From assembly GCF_932294415.1 (NCBI RefSeq), contig NC_065538.1:74439834-74503833 (forward strand): DNA of 64,000 nucleotides. Reading direction: 5' to 3'. Below are positions 45,770 through 56,835 of the stretch, one piece after another; the first letter of the stretch is position 1; each line of letters starts with the position of its first letter. This stretch comes from Quercus robur (lineage: Eukaryota > Streptophyta > Magnoliopsida > Fagales > Fagaceae). The notes below the pieces were generated by a model, which worked only from the letters and a program-made list of their open reading frames with translations, made no database searches and was not told where the DNA came from. The position numbers and the translations under genes are program-made.

Positions 45770-46690
45770 TGTTAGGTTCTAAATGTTTAGAACAATTGGT
45801 AAATCGTGAACACAAATTTGTCTAGATATAGATCTTAGAGTCTATAGGTATTATTAGAGAATGCTCAAGGTGATTCAAGTCAAGATTCAAGAATATACAA
45901 GCTGCAGGAAGAAGATTTCATAATCTGCTTGATTCGATCGATTGAAAGACAGGCTCGACCGATCGAAAGTCGTATCTGCAGAATTTTAATTAAGCCCAAA
46001 CAGCAGTTCAAGCCCATTAAGGATTAGAGTTTCAGATCTACTTCTCTCAGTATATAAAGGAAACCTTAAACACGTTTTTATAAGGCTTTTAAGAGAGAGA
46101 AGAGTGTGCCTTTCTCATATTTTCTACCTAAAAAACTCTCTCATATTTTCTACTGGTGTTATTACTTGAAGAATCTCAAGATCTGGTATTGTAGAAGTTG
46201 TTGCATTCTCTAGTCATCAAAGGTGCTGATGATCTAAACCTTCAAGGGTGGTCTTGGAGTCACAAACAGAAGAGTTTATGTTGCTAAACCTTTGAGTGGG
46301 ATCTCAAAGTCACAAATGTGGGTGTTTTTGTTTTGCAAATGCCAAAGAAAGAAGTAGTCCATGAACTTGGAGCTATCATGGGGTTGTGGTAGTAATTTTT
46401 TTACTCGAGGTAGCAATAGAATGTTAGTGGTCTAAATTCTATTGTACAAACTTCAATTCTTTCATAGTGGATTTGCTTTTTGCCTTAAGGATAGTTAGGT
46501 TAAATCATCCCCAGGTTTTTATCGGTTTGGTTTCCTGGGTCATCATATCTTTGTGTTCTTTATATTCCGCACTTTACATTGATATGATTATATGATTGTG
46601 TTAACCAATATCTAAAATTTGGACTAAATAATCACTTGGTTAATTAACTAGGTTAATCCAATTGTGTTTTAAGGAGTCTAAAAAGGTACA
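45770..46690 (+). mobile_element. Solo LTR, 921 bp, with target duplication AGTCT
   Basis: Bounded TGTTAGGTTCTAAATG...AAAAGGTACA and flanked by AGTCT at 45765-45769 and 46691-46695. It has a TATATAAAG box (about 46052-46060) and a GATCGATTGAAAGACAGGCT stretch of a kind common in plant copia LTRs. There is no internal region. Orientation is set by the TATA box. Confidence 0.85.
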
Positions 46691-47361
46691 AGTCTGATAT
46701 GGGATAATTCTTCATTGTTTGTAATATATTTCTCTCCACACAATAAATGGAGGCTTAATGTTTAAACTATGAAACTTACAATCGTGTAATTCAACTAATG
46801 AGCACATCTTAGTGTTTCCAACGGAAACATATACGGTTCAAATCCCTTTTAAATATCAAATTATAAATAAATAGATAAATTTTACTCATAGAGGGTTCAA
46901 ACTATGAATGAAATATGCTATAGTTATGGACTTAATTTTTTTATGAAACGTTTACTATTGAAATGAGAACGAATATGATTAATCTCATATCAACAAGATA
47001 GCAAATAAATTCTCTAATTATTTTTTGTTTTGTGATTAGACTTAGACAATAAAATTTATAATATCTCTAGTATTAATCATATAATATTCTGAAAAAAAAA
47101 TAGTTGCTTTACTCGCCGAGAAAGGGAGGGGGGCCTAATTTGTATATCCCCTCCCTAACTACGCGATCAAAGGAAATTAATTTCCTGAACGCACAAGTCA
47201 ACACACTCAACATGTACCAATTTTGGTTCTTCTTCTTTTCCCAAATTTCTCTCTCACATTTGAAATTTTGAATTTAATTGGAAACTTAACTCCCATTTAC
47301 TGCTGTTGATAGAGACTACTATTCCAAGCCAACTTACATATCCTCATATACCGTACCCCTC

Positions 47362-47369
47362 TATAAATA
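47362..47369 (+). promoter_or_regulatory. TATA box of STIG1 copy 2
   Basis: TATAAATA in the setting CCCCTCTATAAATACC, 115 bp before the ATG at 47477. Confidence 0.75.
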
Positions 47370-47476
47370 CCTTTAACATCCCATATTCTTTCCCATCTTC
47401 AAACTATTCATATAATTAACCCTCTCTTACTTCCTCTCTCTGCATATGCATACGCATACACATACACATACACACA

Positions 47477-47935
47477 ATGGCAATGAACTCATCAAAAATC
47501 ATGCTCACCTTGCTGGTTTTAACTATGAGTATAGCCATATCTCTTTCAACTGTTGATGATGAATCACATGTCAACATAAAGAATGATAACGCTAATGAAC
47601 ATGTGTTACCAGAAGGCGAGGAACCATCCTTTCTCCCAAGAAGGGGTCGATTTCTTGCCCAACAGTTCAAAGCTGTGAGAACTTGTGAAGTGTACCCTAA
47701 AATCTGTCGTGATAAGAACAGCCCGGGGCCTAATTGCTGCAACAAACAATGTGTTAATCTGATGACAAACAAACTTAACTGTGGGAAGTGTGGAAAAAAG
47801 TGCAACTACTCTGAAATGTGTTGCCAAGGGAAATGTGTGAACCCATCCAGTGATGAGAGACACTGTGGCCAGTGCAACAAGATGTGCAGCAAGGGAAGTT
47901 CATGTGAGTATGGGCTATGCAGCTATGCTAATTAA
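47477..47935 (+). CDS. STIG1-family secreted Cys-rich protein, copy 2
   Basis: Single exon, 152 residues. A signal peptide spans about 1-25 (MAMNSSKIMLTLLVLTMSIA...), then a polar stretch, then LPRRGRFLAQ (53-62). The RFL motif is kept, but the preceding L-R-G of copies 1 and 3 is P-R-R. The Cys domain spans 70-148, sixteen Cys in the same spacing as the other copies, with CGKCGKKC and CCQGKC. Within the domain it has NYSEM where the others have KYSEI or KYTEI, and QCNKMC where they have (G/N)CN(K/N)KC, so it is the most diverged copy. It probably acts in the apoplast like other STIG1/GRI-type proteins. No intron. The 3' flank holds a (TA)n run. Confidence 0.92.
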   Translation: MAMNSSKIMLTLLVLTMSIAISLSTVDDESHVNIKNDNANEHVLPEGEEPSFLPRRGRFLAQQFKAVRTCEVYPKICRDKNSPGPNCCNKQCVNLMTNKLNCGKCGKKCNYSEMCCQGKCVNPSSDERHCGQCNKMCSKGSSCEYGLCSYAN

Positions 47936-48511
47936 AGAGTTGTACTAGTGCTTTTCTGGTTGTAACAACTAGCAAAGATGTTATGCTTCATATATATATA
48001 TATATATATATATATAAATGGCTAGGGATAAAATGTGATAGTAATACATACACAGGACCAAAGGAGGAAGAATGATTTTAGGTAACAAATAAAGGCAAGA
48101 TGATCACTCTTTCATACGCTTTTGCCAACATGCATATCTATTGGTGTGAAATATATTGCTTATCTTGTTTTTGGTGTAATTGGTGTGATACTAATTAATA
48201 ATTGGTTTTGTTTTTGACGTAATAAGGTATAGAATTACCTCTCTATCTTATAATATTTGAGTATGCTTAATGCTTGCAATTGTAATTTCCATCTATGCTA
48301 AACCACATTACAAATACATATATATGTGGGTAATTGGTTTTTATTGTAGCACAAAATTAAACATGATTTTAGTATGTGAAAATATTGTGCTATCTATTAG
48401 TTGATTGATATACTTCTCGATTATTTGGGCACAATACTTCTATCAAAAAAGAAAAATTATGTGATGTTCAGTAATATTCTTATAAATTGTGTAATTTTTT
48501 TTAATGTAAAA

Positions 48512-48550
<39 letters not shown>

Positions 48551-50575
48551 ATACAACATGCAAAACTTTTATTTTGCTTCCTTTTTTTTAACCTCCCCAC
48601 CCCCACCCCCCCCCCCCCCCCCCCCCACCAAAAAAAAAAAAAAAGTAATTTCTATCTTCATTTTTACATTTGGAAATTTGAACTCACCGATTAAAGGAAA
48701 AACTGTTAACATTAATAAATAAATAACCTACTAAATGATAAGAGGCCCAAACCGCAAAGGCAACAGCAGGAAAGCATCATTTTAGCACCAAAAAAAAAAA
48801 AAAAAAGCAAGAAAGCATCATTTTAGCAACCATGCATGTGAATAGAATAGTGATGAGTATGACAAGCCCAACCTAGAGTTGAATTTAACAACAAAACCAA
48901 TGGGTCAGACGTTTGACAGAATCCTAAACTGCCGTCCTGGACTTTTCGTCCTAACTCATCCACGGAAAAAGGATGGGACTCACGTTTGTGTGATTTACAC
49001 TGCGTGTGCAATGGTGATACCGAGTACCAGTTCTTATCAAAAAATTATTATGCCGATCCGAAGAACTATTAAAACGGTTCTCCTTAGTCTTCTTAATCGA
49101 TAAAACGTTATCAATTATACATGTAGTCCTTCTGATGAATCTAATAATTTTTCATCCCTATTCATGATCAAAATCTCTCTTTTTTTTTTTTTTTTTTTTT
49201 TATTTTATTTTTTTATAATAATCATCTACTAATACTTTAAAAAAAAAAAAAAAAAAAAAAAATCATATAATACATCATATATATATATATAGACACACAC
49301 ACACATAACATAAGTACCATCTTTAGCCTTCTTTTTATTATTATTATTATAATCACTTACGGAAAGAACTTGAGGTATTTAACTAAATTTACGTGTGTGG
49401 TCCGGATGTAATTTGGAGAAAGTATACAAGAGTTATTGTCGGTATAGTTTGATTTATTTATTTATTTATTAGTTTGGCCTAAAAGAAAACTCTTCCTTAT
49501 TTTATAGTTCATTTTTTGGTACATTTTGTAATCATTCGGAAACAATTTTGTCTCACAATCAAAAGTAAATTTGTAACAATCTTTGCACGTACACAAAGCT
49601 CAACAGAGTCCCAAAACATAAAAATTCATAATCACATTGATTTAAAATAGCCATCTCTTAGGAGGAAGTATTCCTTTCACCATACATAATTTAAAAAATA
49701 ACAATGCAAAGGGAAATTGTAAGGAGAGAGAAAAGAAAAATGGAGTCAGATATTGTGAATCAAATATTTGTGGTATATATTTGATGGATTCATGTGATTG
49801 TTTTTCTTCTAAGCAGTGAATTAGGCTTTTTTGTTCCTTCTTTTCTATGGAAAATGATCCTTTTAATAATTTTTATTTGAACTGGATCTAGTTTATAATT
49901 ATCAAATTAAATATTATAAATCTAAATGCATTAACTATTTCCGCTCCCACCCACCAAAAAAAAAAAAACACCTTGTGGAAGGGCGTTTAGATTGTAAGCC
50001 TATAAAGGATCAAGGATACTTATATCATTTGCACATAATAATAATAAAATTGTCCAATCAGTAAAGTCCCTTAGAGTTGAACAAGAAATAAAATAAAATC
50101 TTAACTATACTAAAACCAATTGATATTTTAACCTGATAATAAAGAATAATTATTCTAAAATAGAACAATTATTATAGAGTAGACATTATAAATTTAAATA
50201 TATCGTATCAATAATACAATGAGTTCTAAGTTAGTGCCACACTATAAGTTAAATTTCTATCAAATCTATTAAAAAATATACTAATAACAAAAAATAATAA
50301 TAATAATAATTTAGTCCACCATGCTTTTCCAAATAGTTTTATGATAAAAGCCTAAGGTCAAAACATAGACTGCATGGATGGAAGTGCTTCCGTACCTGTT
50401 TTTTGTTTTGGTTTTTGTTTTTTAAGTCTCGGAAAAAGAAAGTTGTTTAAACTTCCAACCGGTCTTGCAATGATATATGCAATTCAGTCTATGTGACAAT
50501 TTAATACGACTAATCATTTTTTATTTTTTGAATAATATTATGATTGGTAAACAAATTTTTTCTCTTCGGGGTTTG

Positions 50576-50615
<40 letters not shown>

Positions 50616-51392
50616 TTTCATTGGGAAGATCGACCTTTTTCTTTTCGTTGTTTGCAATCTAAATAGGGAAAACCGGGAAAAGAGACTTATAGAGCCTTTC
50701 CGAATCTCTCTTATATACGTATTTTTCTTCCTAAAGTGCTCTTTCACATGTGTTGCCGTCCTTTTTTATAATTATTATCCAATTTTCAAAACTAAATTAT
50801 TTCATGCAAAGTTTAATTCATAATTGTTAAAAACTAAAAAATGACATTGTGATCAATGTATAGGAATTAAAAAAATATGTTAATGATATATCCATGAGAG
50901 TGAAGTTGTAAAATTCACAACTTGTCGGTTTTTCAAGGTAGTTTAAAGCAAAGATAGAAATTTGAAACTTTTTGGCTTTTCGTTATTCTACCTTTGGACC
51001 AAGTCTATCATTTGTTTAAAATACTAGTAAAATGTAATCCCACCGAATATGGCATAACCATGAAAATAGATATTACCAACGATTTATTTATTAGGGGTGG
51101 ATGGAAATAATCTCGTTAACCACATATATATGATCCATAGGAATTAATAGTAAGGAGCAGGAGTGTAGGACACAGTAGCCTACCCTGCCTACCACCTTAA
51201 ATTTAATGTGTGTCAGTTTTTCAATTTTCCCCTAATTTGGAGCTTAAAAATTCTTTGGAAGCCTAACTTCGTTTACTGAATCCTTTTAAAACCATTGAAT
51301 TAGACCATCTCATCAATTAATGAACACAGCATATGGATTATGGCCCATGCAACTATGAACTTTACTTTCCATACCATGGCCTTCCAATTCTC
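47936..51392. other. Intergenic DNA between STIG1 copies 2 and 3
   Basis: No gene found in 3.4 kb. Low-complexity tracts: (TA)n 47991-48015, (CT)n 48515-48548, a C-run plus A-run at about 48608-48644, T- and A-runs at 49178-49261 and a T-run at 50579-50612. AGAAAGCATCATTTTAGCA-type sequence occurs twice (about 48770 and 48810) around an A-run. ORFs in this interval are driven by the homopolymers. Confidence 0.45.
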
Positions 51393-51400
51393 TATAAAAA
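51393..51400 (+). promoter_or_regulatory. TATA box of STIG1 copy 3
   Basis: TATAAAAA in CAATTCTCTATAAAAATC, 118 bp before the ATG at 51511. Confidence 0.7.
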
Positions 51401-51510
51401 TCTCTATCTCTAGCTACATTTTTATCCATTCAAACTGTGCCCCTCCTCTTTTAATTCCTTCATACTTCAAATATCTCTCCCTTATATTACACACACTCAC
51501 ACACAAAATC

Positions 51511-51975
51511 ATGATGTCCCCAAGTGCTTTCCTTATGCTAGTCATGCTCATGGCTTTAGCCATTACTAGGGTAACACCATATGAAAATGACTCATTTCTT
51601 AATGATGAGGATAGTGCTACAAAGCAAAACAACCTTGATGATGTTCCTTTCTCTGAAACCCAAGAACCGATTTCTCTTCGAGGAACAAGTCGCTTCCTTG
51701 CTCAAAGCTCCCGGGTCGTGATGACATGTAACAAGTACCCTAGGGTTTGCCATGCTAAGGGCAGCCCAGGGCCAGATTGTTGCAAGAAGAAATGTGTGGA
51801 TGTGAGGGTAGACAAACTTAATTGTGGGAGGTGTGGGAAGAAATGCAAGTACACAGAGATATGCTGCAAAGGTGAGTGTGTGAACCCAATGTCCAACAAG
51901 AAGCATTGTGGAAACTGCAACAACAAATGCAAGAAAGGGACTTCCTGTGTGTATGGGATGTGCAGCTATGCATAA
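51511..51975 (+). CDS. STIG1-family secreted Cys-rich protein, copy 3
   Basis: Single exon, 154 residues from the ATG at 51511. The longer frame opening at 51340 would start before the TATA box and bury the signal peptide. Signal peptide about 1-22 (MMSPSAFLMLVMLMALAI...), acidic/polar spacer, ISLRGTSRFLAQ (54-65), Cys domain 73-151 with sixteen Cys (CHAKGSPGPDCCKKKC, CGRCGKKC, CCKGEC, CGNCNNKC). The C-terminus CVYGMCSYA is nearly that of copy 1 (CVYGMCNYA). CAATAAATTAG about 15 bp after the stop may serve in polyadenylation. Of the three copies it best matches the general STIG1 pattern. Secreted signalling is the family role; tissue is unknown. Confidence 0.93.
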   Translation: MMSPSAFLMLVMLMALAITRVTPYENDSFLNDEDSATKQNNLDDVPFSETQEPISLRGTSRFLAQSSRVVMTCNKYPRVCHAKGSPGPDCCKKKCVDVRVDKLNCGRCGKKCKYTEICCKGECVNPMSNKKHCGNCNNKCKKGTSCVYGMCSYA

Positions 51976-52812
51976 AAAGACCCCAACTTCAATAAATTAG
52001 AATAAACTATTTCCTTAGAAATGATTGTATAACTTATTAAGAATGATAAAATTACTACAAATTTTACTATAAAATTTTTAAAAACTAATGTTATAAGGAA
52101 TGTGATTAGAGCCACCTTAACAAGATAATAGGTGGATCTTATATGACATATGTAATAAAATCTGTGACATCCCTAGCATCACTTGTAACTTATATTATAA
52201 TAATTATTTATAAATTTATGAAATGTGTATCTAAAGGCAAGTCATCAATATATCTGATAGGATTTTGTCATTTCCATGCCTCTTCTTTATATATACATGG
52301 GTCATGATAAACTACATCTGGATCTAGTGTAACTCTTTGTTATTCTTATTCTACTTATGAATTTTTTGATGAATTAATAGTCTTAAAAACTCCCTAGTTG
52401 GAGTATACATTCTCATTATTTTTAACACGTTAAATATCATGTGAATTGAATGTTATTTACTATTATATCCAATAGCTCAAATTCTATAGATTTTAAATTA
52501 TAAAATTTTTAAATTTAAATATTTTATAGATAAGAGAGCAATTAATTTTTAATCATCATGAAAATTTTCAAGTAGAAGAAGTATATAAAAAAAAATGTAA
52601 TCCAAAAATATATTTGACAAATTTGATATGAAATATAAAATTATTAAATGATATAACATTACTAAAATAATAAAAATAGAAAGACTAACGCAAATTTTTT
52701 TTTTTTTTTTTACGAGATCAATATGGGCCCACGCTAGATGATTTCCTTAACACCCCAAAGATTGAAGTGCAAGTTGTCTTGCTCTCACACGCTAACGGGA
52801 AAATCATTATTA
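51976..52812. other. AT-rich 3' flank of STIG1 copy 3
   Basis: No gene seen. A T-run at about 52697-52714. Confidence 0.4.
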
Positions 52813-52817
52813 GTATA

Positions 52818-53587
52818 TGTGGGGCCCAATAATTTATGGGTCAGGTCCCTTTGCTCGTGAGAAGTCCAAGGGCCCAAGCCAAAGACAGCCACGGCCCAAG
52901 CTCAATAACATAAAGCCCAAATGGCCCGGAGATGTTGCCGAGGACAGTTCGGTCCTCGGCAAACCCAAAATTCCACCAAAAAAGAGGGGCAAAAACGGTA
53001 TAGGACCAGACTGGATAGGAGATCTAAAATATCTCGGGAAAGTTGCCCTCATTACCCTTCCCAGAAAAGACTCTACACCTAACAGAACCGGATTCTTAGG
53101 CTTTATCAACCATCCCCAACAATTGCGGGATTAGACTGACGGGACAAATGTCAGTCCTGGAAAAATTGACCCTACACGTGGACGAGGGACATCGAACGTA
53201 GGCTGGTATAAAAGAAAAGGTAAACTAATCGGGGGGGGGGGGGGATCCCATCTCGCCTGGGAGAAAAAACTCCAGGGATGAGAATGCCCGGATAATATAT
53301 GTACACCACCACAAAAAACCCCACCGCCGGGTAACCGGAGAAAGGCATTAGTGCTCCTCGGACAGGATCCGAGGAGTCCAATCCTTCAGGTTATGAAGTT
53401 GTAGGGCTTGGATATCCAGACTGAAGCCCTTTCTTACCTGAGTTCCCCTAAGATCCGGCCTGGACCAACGCCCCGTGACCAAAACGATAGCCTTTCAAGC
53501 CCACTCTTTACAAATCATATTGTGAGAGATCTTTCATGTAAGAGCCCAACATCATTATTGGGCCGTTAAGAAAATCGTGTCCCTACA
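52818..53587. mobile_element. Solo LTR with target duplication GTATA
   Basis: 770 bp bounded TGTGGGGCCCAA...TCCCTACA and flanked by GTATA at 52813-52817 and 53588-53592. A TATA box (TATAAAAG) sits at 53207. A G-run at about 53231-53244 and CTCCTCGGACAGGATCCGAG (palindromic around TCCTCGGA) follow. Ends match the solo LTR at 19105, so the same superfamily, but the interiors differ enough to be separate families. Confidence 0.9.
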
Positions 53588-53750
53588 GTATATTAGGCTA
53601 TTAGCACATGTTTTATATTGTATATTTTAGTTAGTCCATGATTATGATTAAATTTAAGAAACTTTTTTTAAATTTTTTTTTTTTTAATAATTCAATAGTT
53701 AGGAGAAGGAGAATTTAAACCCAAAATATTTTCGATAGAAACACCATGAG

Positions 53751-54212
53751 CTTGTTTGTTTAGTTGAAAGAAATGCAATATTCTATATTTATTTTTAGTT
53801 TTTTGCAGGACTCACCACTAAAAATTGGTTTGGTTTTAACATTTGTACTTAGTTTTTATTTTCAATATCCTAAAAATTAAATTTAAATACAAAAATTGAA
53901 AACAACTTTTCAACATTTTCGTTTTTTATAAATAAGAATATAATGACATATTCGTAAATATTAAGAAAACACAAAGTTACTTTTTTTGAGTGATGTGAGT
54001 GTGTGCAAGTGAGAAAAGTTACTTTAAAAAAAAAAAATGATGACCAAACTTGGGTATAATGTATTTTATATCGAAATTATATATTCAAAACAACTTACCA
54101 AACACTACCAAATATAAAAATAAGTGTTTTTTTATTTTTCTATACACCATTTTTTTTTTTTTGGACCGAAAATGATAGAATACCATTTTTTGAAACTAAA
54201 CAGAACCTAAGG
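53751..54212. mobile_element. Possible hAT-like MITE
   Basis: CTTGTTTGTTTAGTTGAAAG at the left resembles, inverted, the right end (CTAAACAGAACCTAAGG). The pattern G-T-T-T-G-T-T-T-A-G-T-T is common in plant hAT MITEs. No clear target duplication. Confidence 0.35.
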
Positions 54213-54403
54213 TGTAAACTAGTTAAATAAAAAGGCTCTTGGAAAATTCAAGAGACATTAATTGTCCTTCATTTTATTTTAATCAAGTGGCTGTCCATAA
54301 GTCAAATATCATGTGTATTTATTTTTTTATATTTTTTTTTTGGAACTATTACGTGTATATAATATATATTCACATTGTAAATCACTTTTTTTTTTTTTTT
54401 AAC

Positions 54404-55284
54404 TAAAAACTCACTAAGTGTATAAAATACTTGTGAATGTTTAGACCCCCAAATGCAAATTTTCCAATACAAGCTTATATTCAAACAATATATGTGTGGA
54501 ATATGAAATATAAGAAATACTCAAATAAGCAAACTATTCTAAATCATTAATCAATCACAACCAGCAAAAATTAAAAGCTAAGAGAAAGGGAAAGAGAGAT
54601 GCAAACACAAGATAACACCGGTATGTGTTATCGAAGGGAAACTAAAGAATTCAGTGAAAAACCTCTCCGCCGCCCTCCAAGCGGTAAATGATCCATTAGA
54701 AAAGTAGTTGAGATACATGAATAGTAATAGACCCTCTAAGACTAATCTACTCAATGCACCTAAGCCCTCCATGTTTTTTGCTCCAATAAGGTTACGTCGA
54801 ACCGTGTCTTTTCTAGCTTTTTAGATCCCGTAATTAGCCCATTGCATCAACCAATATGAATTGGTTCTCTCTTAAATTGCTTCCCAAACACCAAGAACCT
54901 TTTCATTACTTTGAATTTGGTGAGGTAAGGATTTGGTTTAGGATCCTCTCATGGGTATGACAATAGAGAGGGTGCGAGTAGAGGAATTTGAAGAATCAAG
55001 TGTATAAGATTGTGGATGAATCAATCTTGTTTTTCTCTAGGGTTTCATTCTCAAAATTCTCTCTGGAAGCTCTCTACATTTCATAGATATAAGGGTATTT
55101 ATAGTAGGGTATGAGATGGAATGTGAAAAGTCACTTTTTAGCAAAATAGGGTGCATTGGCGAGTCACTTGCAACTAGGATAAGTCACGAGTTCCAGTCGC
55201 CAGTTACCAGACTAGGTCAGACTATACTTTTTGTCCTGTAGTGATTTAGCTAGCCTAACTTTTCAAATTCCTGCATGCTTCACA
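54404..55284 (-). repeat. 3' LTR of the SIRE-like element
   Basis: Starts TAAAAACTCACTAAG (first G lost) and ends GCATGCTTCACA. The minus-strand TATA is at 55096-55103. Confidence 0.75.
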
Positions 55285-55699
55285 CGGTGAATGAATATCC
55301 GAACATGCAAGCAAATAAGCTCAATGCAAAGTATCATTTGCATATCTAACACTCAACCGATGCAAAAACACTAAAGCAAGAAGCATTAGGTTTACATTTC
55401 ATTAAGGATACAAGATCCAACAAGGGCACAAGAGTACTAAAGAAAATGCAAGACATTAACTCAAAGTATTAAGCTACATAAGCAAGGGTACATAAAAACA
55501 TAGTCTAAATAAGTAAAAAATCCAAGTATCCATAACACAAAATATCCAAGTATTTTAAAAGCAAAATACTAAAACCATAGAGTGCTAAAACAAAGTGCTA
55601 TGAAAACCATAATAAAAACTATAAAAACCATAAACCATAAACCATAACAACCATAAGCTAAACCAACTAGCAATCACTGCTATTTACTCCCCCTCAAGA

Positions 55700-56835
55700 G
55701 CTACCATACTACTCCCCCTTTTTTTGACTGAAATGGTCAAAGGGCTAAGGTTGGTGAGTAAAGCTGTCAAACTTGGTTGCCAACACGTTGATTTAGTCCT
55801 AGATAGCTACAAGTCTGTTGGAATGCTCATCTGCTACATCCCGAGGACCATCAATCCTCTCAAGTATGATTTGAAAGCATCGGGAGGAACTGATGAAGAT
55901 GATGATGCTCATCTCTTACCTCGACCACCACCATGTCTTGGAAGAGGTTGTTGTCCTTCCACTTCAATCTTTATATTAGTAGGAGGTGCTTCTTTAGTCT
56001 CTTCAGCATGTTCATCTCCAGGAAGTCGAACCTTACTTCTTAGGATTTTTTGAGAGTTGATGGGAGGAGTTAGAGGCATTAGGCCTATGTGTTATGGAGT
56101 CTCCATACCTTTGTTATGAAGAATGCTCATTATAAAATTTGGGACAAGAAGCTTTGATCTTGAGGTCATCTTTGTGGACTCTACAATGATGATATACAAG
56201 TGTGCACTAATGTCAATGTAGGTGTTCTCACGAAGCTTCATGAGGAATATGGCTCTAGCATTGTTGATGGTTGACAACTTCTTGACCAAATACAAGTTGT
56301 ACATCATGATATATGCTAGGCATCTCAAATCTGTGAGAAAGGAGGTTGTGTTGAGGCTTCTTCCATCCCTATGGCCACCAAGGCGAAGTTGCACAAATTC
56401 TAAAGAGAGCATTCTATCCTTGAACGGAGTGAACCTTTCATGATTTTGTTCTTCAAATCCAAGCATAGCATCAATGTCCTCAATTTCAATGGTGAACTCA
56501 TGACCTCTAACCCAGCAATTTATGTGTTCCTCCTTGAGTGATGCATTAGCGTAAAACTCTTTGATCAAATGATCACAAATTCTGAGAACTTCACCAAGAA
56601 GTTTATCCTAGGCTTGTCCTTCAAAACAACTAGGAATGAAGAAATTCTGAAGATCATCAAGATACACTTGTCTCTCCTGAATGATTGGAGTTGTTTTGAA
56701 TTGAAGAGCATATCTCTCAAAATGTTGAGGGGTGCGAAACAATCTTTCTCTTGTCACCATTGTGCTTTCTCTTGTCACCACGTTGCGCAACAATTTTTCG
56801 TGGAGCCATCTACAAAACATAGCAACAAAGACCAC
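55700..56835 (-). pseudogene. Putative plant transposon protein-domain ORF
   Basis: Minus frame: 56608-56835 reads QFKTTPIIQERQVYLDDLQN FF up to a TAG at about 56605, then the same frame continues KLLGEVLRICDHLIKEFYAN, VRGHEFTIEIEDIDAMLGFE, DLRCLAYIMMYNLYLVKKLS and MTSRSKLLVPNFIMSILHNK. The K-E-F-Y-A-N and V-R-G...F motifs mark the 'putative plant transposon protein' domain often found inside non-autonomous plant elements. A CT-rich leader with a GGTATG donor-like site (about 57440-57540, minus) suggests it has its own 5' leader and first intron. Function unknown. The in-frame stop disables this copy. Confidence 0.65.

Noticed and set aside
50538-50747. Lys-rich minus-strand ORF
   Set aside because: Driven by a poly-T tract.
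52817-53134. 105-codon ORF
   Set aside because: Falls within the solo LTR; composition reflects LTR sequence.
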